A stretch of 64,000 nt of DNA from NCBI RefSeq assembly GCF_013401555.1, contig NZ_CP058552.1, forward strand, positions 1 to 64,000, in the 5' to 3' direction. Below, piece after piece: positions 46,205-54,850 of the stretch (the stretch's first letter is position 1; each line of letters begins with the position of its first letter). Below the pieces are notes generated by a model that had not been told where the DNA came from, did no database searches, and worked only from the letters and a program-made list of their open reading frames with translations. The translations under genes and the position numbers were made by a program. Source of the DNA: Paenibacillus sp. E222. Its GTDB lineage: Bacteria > Bacillota > Bacilli > Paenibacillales > Paenibacillaceae.

Positions 46205-46991
46205 AGATATCATTCAAATAACAGGCATCACCAAACGCGCATTACATTATTACGATAAAACGGATCTATTGAAACCAAGCAGAGTCGAGGACAATGGCTA
46301 TCGGTATTACGATCAAGAGGCACTGGGGAATCTGCAAATGATTCTCTTGTTCAAAGAAATGAATTTCTCCTTAAAAGACATTGCAGCCATGATGCAACTC
46401 TCCAAAGACGAACAGAAAGATATCCTGAGAGAGCATCGCAGTACACTCGTTCATCACAAACAAAAACTCGAAACCATCATCGACCAATTGGATGAGTATG
46501 TAGATGGGACGGATATCTCTCATCTTCATCTGTTTGACGACTCTTCCATTCTGTCTATTCAAGAGCAATATGAAACTGAGGCGAAGTTTGTATATGGAGA
46601 CACCGAGAAATATCAGGAATTCGAAGCTAATGTGAACCAACTGTCTGCGGAAGAGCAAGAACAAGCTTACCAGCAGTTCTCGGTCAACATGGAGCAGGTA
46701 TTTCGGGAATTGGCGAAGCATCAGGATCTGTCCCCTGATTCTGATGAGGTGCGATCGTTAGTGCTTGAATGGAAGAGTTGTCTGGAGCAGTTCATGGTCT
46801 GTGATGCTGAGATTCTCAGGTATATCGCAGAAGCCTATACGGCAGATCGTCGCTATGCGGGTTATTTCGATCAGTTTGGCGATGAGGGATTTTTGAGGTT
46901 TTTGCATCAAGCGATTATGGTTTATGTGGAGGGTGGGGAAAAGTCATTTTGTGTGAATTGGATACCCTCTACCAACAAGGTAACAAAGTAA
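46179..46991 (+). CDS. MerR-family regulator with TipAS-like domain
   Basis: ATG at 46179 (MKTPYFTVKDIIQITGITKR) places the winged HTH at the N-terminus, as in all MerR proteins; the longer frame lacks a site. A coiled-coil dimer helix follows (DEQKDILREHRSTLVHHKQK). Residues 130-260 are a TipAS-like antibiotic-recognition domain (YAGYFDQFGDEGFLRFLHQA). The 270-residue protein should sense a drug or peptide and activate its own operon through the 19-bp-spacer promoter. It overlaps the peptidase gene, so the two are translationally coupled. Confidence 0.88.
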   Translation: MKTPYFTVKDIIQITGITKRALHYYDKTDLLKPSRVEDNGYRYYDQEALGNLQMILLFKEMNFSLKDIAAMMQLSKDEQKDILREHRSTLVHHKQKLETIIDQLDEYVDGTDISHLHLFDDSSILSIQEQYETEAKFVYGDTEKYQEFEANVNQLSAEEQEQAYQQFSVNMEQVFRELAKHQDLSPDSDEVRSLVLEWKSCLEQFMVCDAEILRYIAEAYTADRRYAGYFDQFGDEGFLRFLHQAIMVYVEGGEKSFCVNWIPSTNKVTK

Positions 46992-47036
46992 AAAAACGTA
47001 TCTCCATTGCATATGTATGGAAGATACGTTTTTTTA
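46990..47036. terminator. Bidirectional terminator
   Basis: AAAAAACGTATCT pairs with AGATACGTTTTTT across an 18-base loop, between the convergent merR and NERD-helicase genes. T-runs occur on both strands. Confidence 0.8.
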
Positions 47037-47095
47037 ATATAGTTCATTTTACGTGTAAATATTACTTTCCCATTGTTCGTTCAGACCACATGCGA

Positions 47096-49015
47096 TTACC
47101 CTCTGCTTACCGCTTTATCTCTTTGCCTTTCCGTCCGTTGCTGCTGAACCTCATCCAGATATTGCGTGAATCGGGATTCACCAGAATAGCTCAGGAACAG
47201 CCATTCCAAGGCTCGTGTCATACCGATATAGAAACGGGACACCTCCCGTTCATCCACTTCATCTATTTTTCCCATCTTACGTGGCATCGTTTCAATGGCA
47301 ATGATAAACACCGCCCTGAAATCAAGCCCTTTAGCGCTATCGATGGTTAACATTTTAATGCTTTCCTCTTCGCGATCAAAACTCTTCTTGCTCTGTTCAT
47401 CTTTGGTCACCCAATTATACGGAAGACTGTTATCGTTTAGAGCTTGCTCCATCTCACCAATAATGTTAATTCCTTGATGTTCCTGTACCCTATACAGGAT
47501 TGCAATATCCTTCAGGGCAAACGATTTTTCCCGGCGCAGATAGTCAATCGACTTAGCTACAAACGCCATCTCCGCCTTCGTGCTTTGGCTTTGATAGATC
47601 AGAGGCTCTGGTCCTTTTCGTTTTGTGAACTGAGGCGGTATAATCTCGATTCCGTCTGCCGCAGTGCTAATGACTTTGTGCTGTAACCTGGAGTGTTCCT
47701 TGTAAAAATCCCACGCAAATTGCACGATTTGTGCCGTGTTCCTATAATTGATCGTCAGAATTTTGGAGCGGCCACGGAAGTCCAGTCCCGTATCTTGAGC
47801 CAAACTGTTTTTTCGTTTGAAAATCGTTTGCGCCCGATCCTCCACAAGCAAGAGCGACTGCGTCTCCTCATTGAGACAAGCACTCACCAACTTCAACCAA
47901 TCCGGTTCGAAATCCTGACCCTCGTCAATCAATATTGCATCATATTTCGGCAACTCTTGCATCCCCTGCTCCATCTTCTCCAGCAAGGCCGGCAACTTCT
48001 TGTCCATAATCCGAAATTGCTTTCCGAGCCACGAATGGAACGTACTCACCTGAATATTGGATCCAAGCGTAGAAACCCCATCATTATCTACAAGATCAAA
48101 TAAATCCTCAGGCTCTGCCATCTTCTGCACAATGGCCTGTCTCAAGTATTGGGATAAGGTTGATCCATAACAAAGTACAAGAATGTCCCAGTCTGGATTG
48201 GCCTTCGCCAGCATCCGCGCCCGACTGACAAGCACCAGCGTTTTACCGCTACCCGCAACGCCACGGATTAATCGGTGCTTGTCTCCAACCTGCTTCGCCA
48301 TCTTTTCCTGATGCAGATCCATCGTCTTGATGTTATGCAAGGATAACAATAGCTGGTCCTGATGAGGCACGATTTCTTTGCGCTCCAAACTAATCCGCAC
48401 TTCGGGGAACAGATGGTAACGAATTGCTTGTATATCGTCATGGGTCAAGCTATATCGGTTCCGGGTAGGCACCGTAAACATGTGCAGAAGCTTCTCAATC
48501 AGAATTTCTTCCGAGAAATCTTCATCCTCCGGATTGACCTCTTCTCTGGTCAGCACAAACACCGGATCAATAACACTGTATAAATCCATATGTAGAAAGT
48601 CCCTTTGCTTCAACCGGGTGAAAACAACACCATACCCATAATTGAATTTCAGATATCCTGGCGTTCCCTCTTTGATCAGATTCTTATCCTTCTTCAATTG
48701 ATCCGCTATGAGGAATGCGTAACCTCTTGCTTGCTTCAGTGGACTCGGTTCAGTAGTCGTCTCACCTGCCGTAGTGTGTAAAGTCCATTCATCCCGATTT
48801 ACCTGATGCAGTGTGCCTTTGGTATAATCCTTCACTTCTAGTACAAGCAACCCTAAATCTGGCCCGATAATGACAAAATCCGGTCGTCTTCCACGAATCT
48901 CAGGTTCATAGTACACAATGTAGTCTTCCGGAAGATGTTTCTTAAGAGTTTCAAATAATAACCGCTCACCAGGCATCGCTTTCTTCGGGATAACCTCTGG
49001 TACTGTATTTGCCAT
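47096..49015 (-). CDS. NERD nuclease-UvrD helicase fusion
   Basis: ATG at 49015 follows AGGAG. Residues 1-150 are a NERD nuclease domain with RPDFVIIGPDLGLLVLEVKD (Asp46, Glu60, Lys62 in the D..ExK pattern). Residues about 240-639 are a UvrD/Rep-type SF1 helicase: Walker A GVAGSGKTLVLV, Walker B ILIDEGQDFEPDW, motif III-IV region ILTINYRNTAQI, motif V DSAKGLDFRAVF and motif VI FYIGMTRALEWLFL. Length is 639 residues. Such fusions act on DNA in repair or defence; the cellular role is not established. It lies at the edge of a run of nuclease-helicase genes. Confidence 0.85.
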   Translation of the reverse strand: MANTVPEVIPKKAMPGERLLFETLKKHLPEDYIVYYEPEIRGRRPDFVIIGPDLGLLVLEVKDYTKGTLHQVNRDEWTLHTTAGETTTEPSPLKQARGYAFLIADQLKKDKNLIKEGTPGYLKFNYGYGVVFTRLKQRDFLHMDLYSVIDPVFVLTREEVNPEDEDFSEEILIEKLLHMFTVPTRNRYSLTHDDIQAIRYHLFPEVRISLERKEIVPHQDQLLLSLHNIKTMDLHQEKMAKQVGDKHRLIRGVAGSGKTLVLVSRARMLAKANPDWDILVLCYGSTLSQYLRQAIVQKMAEPEDLFDLVDNDGVSTLGSNIQVSTFHSWLGKQFRIMDKKLPALLEKMEQGMQELPKYDAILIDEGQDFEPDWLKLVSACLNEETQSLLLVEDRAQTIFKRKNSLAQDTGLDFRGRSKILTINYRNTAQIVQFAWDFYKEHSRLQHKVISTAADGIEIIPPQFTKRKGPEPLIYQSQSTKAEMAFVAKSIDYLRREKSFALKDIAILYRVQEHQGINIIGEMEQALNDNSLPYNWVTKDEQSKKSFDREEESIKMLTIDSAKGLDFRAVFIIAIETMPRKMGKIDEVDEREVSRFYIGMTRALEWLFLSYSGESRFTQYLDEVQQQRTERQRDKAVSRG

Positions 49016-49146
49016 GCTAATCGCTCCTAGTCAAATCTATAATTGCTATATGTACATTATATTATTCAACATAAAACCACAATTTTCCACAAGTAATTTT
49101 ATTCTCGAAACAGTATTCGTTGCAAATGAATCTATCGAGCGCTAAA

Positions 49147-49187
49147 GCAAAAAAGAGAGACTCATAAGTTCAGAGTCACTCTTTTGT
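49147..49187 (-). terminator. Terminator of secreted protein gene
   Basis: AAAAGAGTGACTC pairs with GAGTCTCTCTTTT around a nine-base loop; TTGC follows on the minus strand. Confidence 0.75.
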
Positions 49188-49247
49188 TAAAAATGGGAAA
49201 CTCAACTCATTTCTAGTTGTTATATACTAATAAGTACCAATACCCAT

Positions 49248-50162
49248 TTAAGGTTTGTAATTCTGTTGAGTATAGATGTGAATGAAATAAGGAACAATAG
49301 CTCCGGCTGCCTGAGCTTTAGCACCTTCATTATTGGCAATAGTAATTATATTATTCGGGAAGCTGCTTGGAACGGTTTTATCTTGAAAATCATACTTATC
49401 ATAAGTATGAATATATACTTTCCAGCTTCCACTCACTTTTTCAGCTGCCCAACTAACAGTAACTTTACCCAGAGCCAGATAAAAATCCAAACCCGCATTT
49501 CCAGCGCTTGTAGCAACACTGGAATCACCAGAAACAAATGTTTTCCCAGCAGCATTTGCATTATCAATCGCTTTGGCAATAGGTATTGAAACTGTAGTGT
49601 AAGCTGAAGTTAGTGACCATGCATTTGAACGACTGCTGCCTGCAGCATAATCGAGTGCTGAAGGAGAGTCCTGAAGCGAATTTTTAAGAGCCTGTCCTGC
49701 AAAAGGGCAAGAGAAAGAGCCTAGAGATAGCGCTACCAAATTAAAATCAGAACGATACTGTGCTTTTGTTTTTTCTGCTGCCGCTGCAAAATTCAATTGA
49801 TCATTGGCATTTGTAGAAGACTGGAATTGTTGAACTTCTTCCAAAAATTTGGCCTCAGCCTCTTGTTGGGCCTGAGCTTTTAAAGCAGAAGTATTGTTGC
49901 TTTTGATACTTTTCAATACCGTCTTTGCCTCATCATCATATCTTATATTCCAAGTCGATAAATCTGCTTCTTCTTTCAGCTGTTCATTATTTACAGTACC
50001 ATCTGTCCAGGCATTATTTACGCCATTCGTGATAGAAGTTGATGCTTCGACTGAGAGGGGGTCTGCATAAGTAGTATTGCTAGAAAGAGCATATGGCATA
50101 AATGCTGCAGACAGTAACGAGAATGCAAGTACTGGTTTTAGTAGCTTACTAGAATTATCCAT
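49248..50162 (-). CDS. Secreted protein of unknown function
   Basis: ATG at 50162 follows AAGGAG. Residues 1-33 form a signal peptide (LLKPVLAFSLLSAAFMPYAL, cleavage near YAD). The 270-residue mature part has an Ala/Gln-rich helical region (SALKAQAQQEAEAKFLEEVQ), then a Ser/Ala-rich beta domain. It has one Cys. No family recognised. Base composition is close to the AT-rich neighbours. It stands alone with its own terminator. Confidence 0.6.
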   Translation of the reverse strand: MDNSSKLLKPVLAFSLLSAAFMPYALSSNTTYADPLSVEASTSITNGVNNAWTDGTVNNEQLKEEADLSTWNIRYDDEAKTVLKSIKSNNTSALKAQAQQEAEAKFLEEVQQFQSSTNANDQLNFAAAAEKTKAQYRSDFNLVALSLGSFSCPFAGQALKNSLQDSPSALDYAAGSSRSNAWSLTSAYTTVSIPIAKAIDNANAAGKTFVSGDSSVATSAGNAGLDFYLALGKVTVSWAAEKVSGSWKVYIHTYDKYDFQDKTVPSSFPNNIITIANNEGAKAQAAGAIVPYFIHIYTQQNYKP

Positions 50163-50257
50163 CTCACTTCTCCTTCTTTATATGTTATTTATTTACATGT
50201 ATGATATTATCATATATAAAATAATTTGTAAAATTTACCTATAATAGAAAGGTTGTT

Positions 50258-50386
50258 TTGTATGAAAAAATAATTACCAAGTTATCCTCTATACTAGGTT
50301 ACGGACTTCTAATCACCCTTTTTATTTTTTTCCTTATAGCACTAATTGCTATTATAATTCTGGCTATCTATGAATTTAAAAACTAG
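50258..50386 (+). CDS. Small hydrophobic peptide (42 aa)
   Basis: TTG at 50258 follows AGAAAGG. The peptide is MYEKIITKLSSILGYG, then one long hydrophobic span (about 23 residues of L, I, F and A) and the charged end YEFKN. The build is that of type I toxins, holin-like or small membrane stress peptides. The TTG start and short length make the call uncertain. No antisense RNA was recognised. A bidirectional terminator follows at 50428. Confidence 0.4.
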   Translation: MYEKIITKLSSILGYGLLITLFIFFLIALIAIIILAIYEFKN

Positions 50387-50427
50387 ATTGATAAGCCAAT
50401 TAATAATCATGAATCGATCACAAAAAA

Positions 50428-50481
50428 ATAAGAGGCAACAAAGCAAAGGTCTTACCAGCTTTGTTGCCTCTTATTTTTTAT
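50428..50481. terminator. Bidirectional terminator
   Basis: AAGAGGCAACAAAGC pairs exactly with GCTTTGTTGCCTCTT across a 13-base loop. TATTTTTTA follows on plus; TATTTTTTTG on minus. Confidence 0.85.
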
Positions 50482-50514
50482 AAAACAACTTCAATGAATC
50501 TCACCAAAAGAGGA

Positions 50515-52951
50515 TTACCTCCGCTCAAAATACGCATGCAACCGATACAAACAAATCTCCTTCGTCCATCGGTACAGCACCGCCCGTTCCTCCGCATCCT
50601 CTACCTGCACACTCAACGAGAACACGCCATCCTCGAATCGGGTCATACTGCCCTTCGCCCCGCTCCACATCGACATGGGCATTTTAACAATCAGCTTCTC
50701 AATCTCCGTTCTCGTCTTCTCGTTCCATTCCCAGAGCGCAAGTTTGCCATTGTCCGAAAAGTCCTTCCGTTTCCGGTATTCCTTTTCCGTAAGATACGTA
50801 TGGAAAAATCTCGCCATCTCCCCCGGTGTGATCGGGTCCATCCAGTGCGCTTCGCCTCGCTCCAGCATGTACAGCAGCACGATCATCTTATAGCTTTTGT
50901 TCATGACCGTCTTCTCGACATCGCGCAGCCAAGCCTCATGCCGGACGTACATTTCTCCCTCATATGGGGACAGCAGTTCTGCCCAATATAGAAACCCAAC
51001 ATACGAACCAAATTCGCCCCGATACCCGATACTCTTGGAACGTCCCAGCAGATGCAGTTCCAGATACGTCGGAATACGCCCCAGCTCTCGCTTCACATCC
51101 AGAAAATCCTGATGCAGCTTCTCTCGGCGCGGCAGCCGTTTGCGGCTTAGCTCCTGAAGCAGGTTCACCACTCGGGTTTCCAGATGAATCCCGCAGTTGT
51201 CCGGAACTTCCGGCACCGCCGAATCCCGGTCTTTCGCCGCTCCTTCCAGCTCCCCGCGCACGTCCAACAGACTCAGCTTCACATCCGCATTTCGGTAGTT
51301 TCCGATCAGGTCGATGATGACACAATGCGATTTGCCCTCCGCCAGCCGCAGACCGCGCCCCACCTGCTGGGTAAACACCGTAAGCGACTCCGTTGGACGC
51401 ACAAAGAGCAGCGTGTCTACACGCGGAATATCCGTTCCTTCATTGAACAGATCCACCGTCAGCACAACCTCCAGCTCGCCCGAATCAAGCTGCCGAATCG
51501 CTTCCTCCCGCGACATCTCCGATGTGCGCGAATGCAGACTGAGTACCTTCACCCCCCTGACCGCGAAAATACGCAGCCAAATAGTCCGCCTGCCGGATCG
51601 AGGAGCAAAAGCCAATCGTTCTCGTCTGCTTGTACCGCAGCCAGGCCGCATAGATCGTCTCCACATGCTCCTCTTGCAACTGAACAGCCATGAGCTGTTC
51701 TTCATCATACTTCGTGCCAATCCAGCGAATCTGCGAATAGTCCGTATCGTCGAATACTCCGTAATATTGAAATGGCGCCAGCCAACCTCGTCGGATCGCT
51801 TCGATAAAATGCATCTGGTACGCCACATTCCCATCACAGAGCGCATACACATCCTTGCCATCCAGTCGATCCGGAGTTGCCGTAATGCCCAGCAGGAATC
51901 TTGGTTGAAAATGCTCAATCACCGACATGTACGTCTTCGCCGCCGCATGATGGAACTCATCCACCACGATCAGATCAAATGCATCGACGGCAAACACGTC
52001 CCGGTGCTTCTGCATACTCAGCGTAAAGATCGAAGCATACACACAATCCGCCGCCCCATCCTTATACTGCCCGTTATAGATCCCATGACTGCGCTCCGGC
52101 ATGATCCGTTGAAAAGACTTCTTCGCCTGGAACAGAATCTCTTCCCGATGTGCCACAAACAACACCCGCTGGAATCGCTGGGCGAAGAAACCCGCCAGAT
52201 ACGTTTTGCCAAGCCCGGTCGCCATGACGACCATCGCTTTGTCGTACTGCTCCTCCATCGTGCCATGGAGTGCTTCAAGCGCATCCAACTGCGCCAAACG
52301 TGCCTGGATCGGCACAAGCGACAGCTCAGCGGCTTCTTCCTCTTTTTCCTCGAGTAGACCTGTGCCAAATTCCGCTTCTTCCATCTCCGTGATTCGCTTG
52401 ATCATCTCCGGGTTCTTCTGGTGATATTTGCGGTACTCTTCCTCATACAATTCAATGGAATCCGGGTTCACCGGCAAGGTTGTCTCGTGGTAAAAGCTCT
52501 GCATGAACTTGTCCAAAGCTGACTGGAACGTATACGGCTCCGCCTCCGCATTCATCGCGAGATTCCATTCATATCCCGTCTTCAGCGCTGTGAAGGAAAA
52601 GTTCGAAGAGCCAACGATCAGCAGTCCTTCCCCGTTGTCATGATCGAACAGATAAGCTTTTGGGTGAAAAGAAGTGCCCCTACTTCGCCACAGCCGTGTC
52701 TCAATTCGGGGATCAACCTCACACAGCGCCCGTAATCCTTCCGACTGCGTGATATACAGATAGTCTCCCGCGAGCATCCGCACCTCGGCTCCACGTTCTG
52801 CCGCCTGTTTCAAATGCGGGGCAAGCAGCTTCACACCAGACTGCATGATAAAGGACGTCATAATATAAATCCCGGACGCATGCTGCATCCGGGTGATCAA
52901 TTCATCTGCCAGGTTGTCTGTAATGAGCTTAACGTTAAGCTTCGTCGACAT
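50515..52951 (-). pseudogene. PLD nuclease-SF2 helicase fusion, broken by a G-run frameshift
   Basis: ATG at 52951 overlaps the MazG-like gene by 17 bases. Residues 1-165 are a phospholipase D-type nuclease domain with FHPKAYLFDHD and VGSSNFS (HxK and SSN-type motif). Residues about 235-560 are an SF2 helicase: MATGLGKTYLAGF (Walker A), VDEFHHAA (DEAH-like), ITATPDRLDG. At about residue 466 the frame breaks in a run of six G; five are needed to read FRGQGVKVLSLHSRTSEM. The other frame continues through GRGLRLAEGKSHCVII and a C-terminal DUF3427-like region to 50515. Joined length is about 812 residues. Whether the tract is phase-variable or an error cannot be decided here. Confidence 0.8.
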
Positions 52952-53261
52952 CGATCAGATACACCCGCTCCTGGAATCCACCGCGCGCCTCGGCTTTGTC
53001 CGCCCGCAGTTTGTCCAGCTGTGCCGCATTCGCCCCATGCACCTCAGCCAGCGCCCGGATCACTTCGAGCATGTCGGCCAGTTCTTCTAGCGCTTCCTGA
53101 TCGCTTCCTGCACTCATGTATTCTTCCGATTCTTCTTGCAGCTTTGTTCTTAGTTCTTGCTTATACTCCTCCGGGTCCAGAATGCGTGTGCGGCATTCCT
53201 TACCGCTGGATGTGATAATATGCGGGATCTTGTCCCGCACCAATTTGTTGTATGTAGGCAT
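52935..53261 (-). CDS. MazG-like nucleotide pyrophosphohydrolase
   Basis: ATG at 53261 (MPTYNKLVRDKIPHIITSSG) is the first start after the AAGGA site with workable spacing. The 108-residue protein matches the phosphoribosyl-ATP/MazG-like all-alpha NTP pyrophosphohydrolases: LVRDKIP at the N-terminus and EESEEYM...EELADMLEVIRALAE with metal-binding Glu and Asp. These enzymes clear abnormal nucleoside triphosphates. The helicase start lies inside its end, so the two are translationally coupled. MazG-like genes with helicases occur in several defence-linked operons. Confidence 0.85.
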   Translation of the reverse strand: MPTYNKLVRDKIPHIITSSGKECRTRILDPEEYKQELRTKLQEESEEYMSAGSDQEALEELADMLEVIRALAEVHGANAAQLDKLRADKAEARGGFQERVYLIDVDEA

Positions 53262-53360
53262 GTGGTATAACATCCTTTCTGCTGTGAGAGCCTTCGAGCC
53301 TCGCGCTAGAATCTCCCTTTTTGCCATTATACCATTTGCTATGGGGAGGGATGGGTGGAT

Positions 53361-53642
53361 TTAATAGAAAATGATTAACAAAAACACCAACGGGCACGCC
53401 GTCAACAATGCCGCTGTCAAACTGATCTGTGCCGCGACTCGTCCTCCGGTAAACTCTTGCCGTGAAAAGAACATCCAGATCGAGAGGTACGTAGCGCCTA
53501 GTGGGAATGAAATTATCCCGCTAAACGTACTCGGTTCCATATACCCAGTCATCAAGCTTTTGCCAATTAGGATTAATGTAACCAATTCCATTATAGCTAA
53601 TATGAAAAACGCGATAGCAATTACTCTTTTCAAAATGTACAC
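53361..53642 (-). CDS. Small integral membrane protein (93 aa)
   Basis: GTG at 53642 (MYILKRVIAIAFFILAIMEL) follows a GGAAAG site. Three hydrophobic segments span residues 7-28, 41-60 and 70-92. No family recognised. It lies 99 bases upstream of the MazG-like gene on the same strand and could be the first gene of that operon. Confidence 0.5.
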   Translation of the reverse strand: MYILKRVIAIAFFILAIMELVTLILIGKSLMTGYMEPSTFSGIISFPLGATYLSIWMFFSRQEFTGGRVAAQISLTAALLTACPLVFLLIIFY

Positions 53643-53778
53643 CTACTTTCCAGATGCAAAGCAAAGAGCATCCTTTGTAATCTCTGCATCATATACCCTT
53701 TATTTGGATGATTTCATCTTGTAAACGTAACACATATAAATCAAACATTTAACCGAAATGATCAATTAAAAAAATATC

Positions 53779-54294
53779 TTACTCTGATGAATCATCCTTC
53801 AATCGAGTGGCTAACTCGTCCAATATCTCTTCTGTTCGTTGAAGAAGCTTTTCGATGTTGTTCAGTTCTAGTGGCTGGTCATGTGGGTAATCTGCTAGGG
53901 ATGACATATGTTGCATCGTACCGATGAACAAGGCAATATCCAATCCGGGTTCAGTGTCCGTATGCACTAAAGGCAAAATTACGTTCATGGTGAGTTCCTT
54001 GGGTGGATGAACTGAATGATACTTATGGATATAAAGCGCCTTAATCATAGAGGCTAAAGCCCAATCACATAAAATCAGGCAGGCTTTGAACTGATTGTGA
54101 TTACGCATGATGGTGGCAAGTTTGAGATGATACTTAGCATGTTGGTGATACTCCATTATTGTGGTACGTAGCATATGGTAAGCAGGAGTTTGTTTGGATC
54201 TAGGTTTTGTGGAGATATCATGGTCTTGCGAACGTGGAGTAAAATCTACTTGGTGATTACAATGTGCTTCGGTTATGGACCAATTTCTTGCCAT
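53779..54294 (-). CDS. HEPN-domain-like protein
   Basis: ATG at 54294 (MARNWSITEAHCNHQVDFTP) has GGAGGG six bases upstream; the ATG at 54300 abuts that site. Residues 45-170 have the helical pattern of HEPN domains: YHQHAKYHLKLATIMRNHNQ, then FKACLILCDWALASMIKALY, IHKYHSVHPPKELTMNVILP. The R-x4-6-H catalytic motif of RNase HEPN proteins is not clear. Such proteins are common in toxin and nucleotide-transfer pairs; no partner antitoxin is evident. It is divergent from the XRE regulator, with a 141-bp gap. Confidence 0.6.
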   Translation of the reverse strand: MARNWSITEAHCNHQVDFTPRSQDHDISTKPRSKQTPAYHMLRTTIMEYHQHAKYHLKLATIMRNHNQFKACLILCDWALASMIKALYIHKYHSVHPPKELTMNVILPLVHTDTEPGLDIALFIGTMQHMSSLADYPHDQPLELNNIEKLLQRTEEILDELATRLKDDSSE

Positions 54295-54435
54295 TGTCAT
54301 CCCTCCAAAGAGTTAATACCAGTATTATACAATAAAATGATACTTATGATAATCAAATAAATTATTTGTATTCTTCGTTTGGTGTTTACCTTGAGAAAAC
54401 TTGTCTACACTTTTGAACATAGAGAGGTGAATACC

Positions 54436-54777
54436 ATGAACGAAGAAAGAGAAGTTTTGAAGTTGGTCGGAGCCAGAATTCGCGCACTACGCAAAGAAAG
54501 AGGGTATTCACAGGAATCCCTCGGAGAAAAAGGCGGATTTCATTTTTCATACATAGGACAGATCGAACGTGGAGAAAAGAACGTTTCTTTGGTGAATTTA
54601 GCAAAGATCGCTGAGTCACTGGATGTTAATTTGATTCAGTTATTTGCTTATATAGAAGAAGAGTTTGAAGTAACTGAAGATGAGAAACAAATCAAAGAAA
54701 TTGTACAACTGCTAAGAGATTCTTCTCCTGATAATATTCGTGTTGCCAAAAATGTTATTAAAGGAATATTGATGTGA
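54436..54777 (+). CDS. XRE-family transcriptional regulator
   Basis: ATG at 54436 (MNEEREVLKLVGARIRALRK) follows AGAGGTG; the longer frame lacks a site. The HTH is GYSQESLGEKGGFHFSYIGQ, then IERGEKNVSLVNLAKIAESL (residues 25-64). The 113-residue protein has a short C-terminal helical tail. Small XRE proteins of this kind often control restriction-modification or other defence operons. It converges with the DUF2075 gene across a bidirectional terminator and is divergent from the HEPN-like gene. Confidence 0.88.
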   Translation: MNEEREVLKLVGARIRALRKERGYSQESLGEKGGFHFSYIGQIERGEKNVSLVNLAKIAESLDVNLIQLFAYIEEEFEVTEDEKQIKEIVQLLRDSSPDNIRVAKNVIKGILM

Positions 54778-54784
54778 AAACGGC

Positions 54785-54825
54785 AAACCCTATCCTTCTA
54801 TTTATGGAAGGATAGGGTTTCTCTC
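54785..54825. terminator. Bidirectional terminator between XRE and DUF2075 genes
   Basis: AAACCCTATCCTTC pairs exactly with GAAGGATAGGGTTT around an eight-base loop, with T/CT-rich tails on both strands. Confidence 0.85.
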
Positions 54826-54850
54826 TACTTTGCATAGTCCCTGGTGCACA

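Noticed and set aside
51314..52357. Plus-strand open frame of 347 codons
   Set aside because: Antisense to the PLD-SF2 helicase; Arg/His-rich composition is typical of a shadow frame.
53371..53724. Plus-strand open frame of 117 codons
   Set aside because: Overlaps the minus-strand small membrane protein, whose hydrophobic segments are more convincing.
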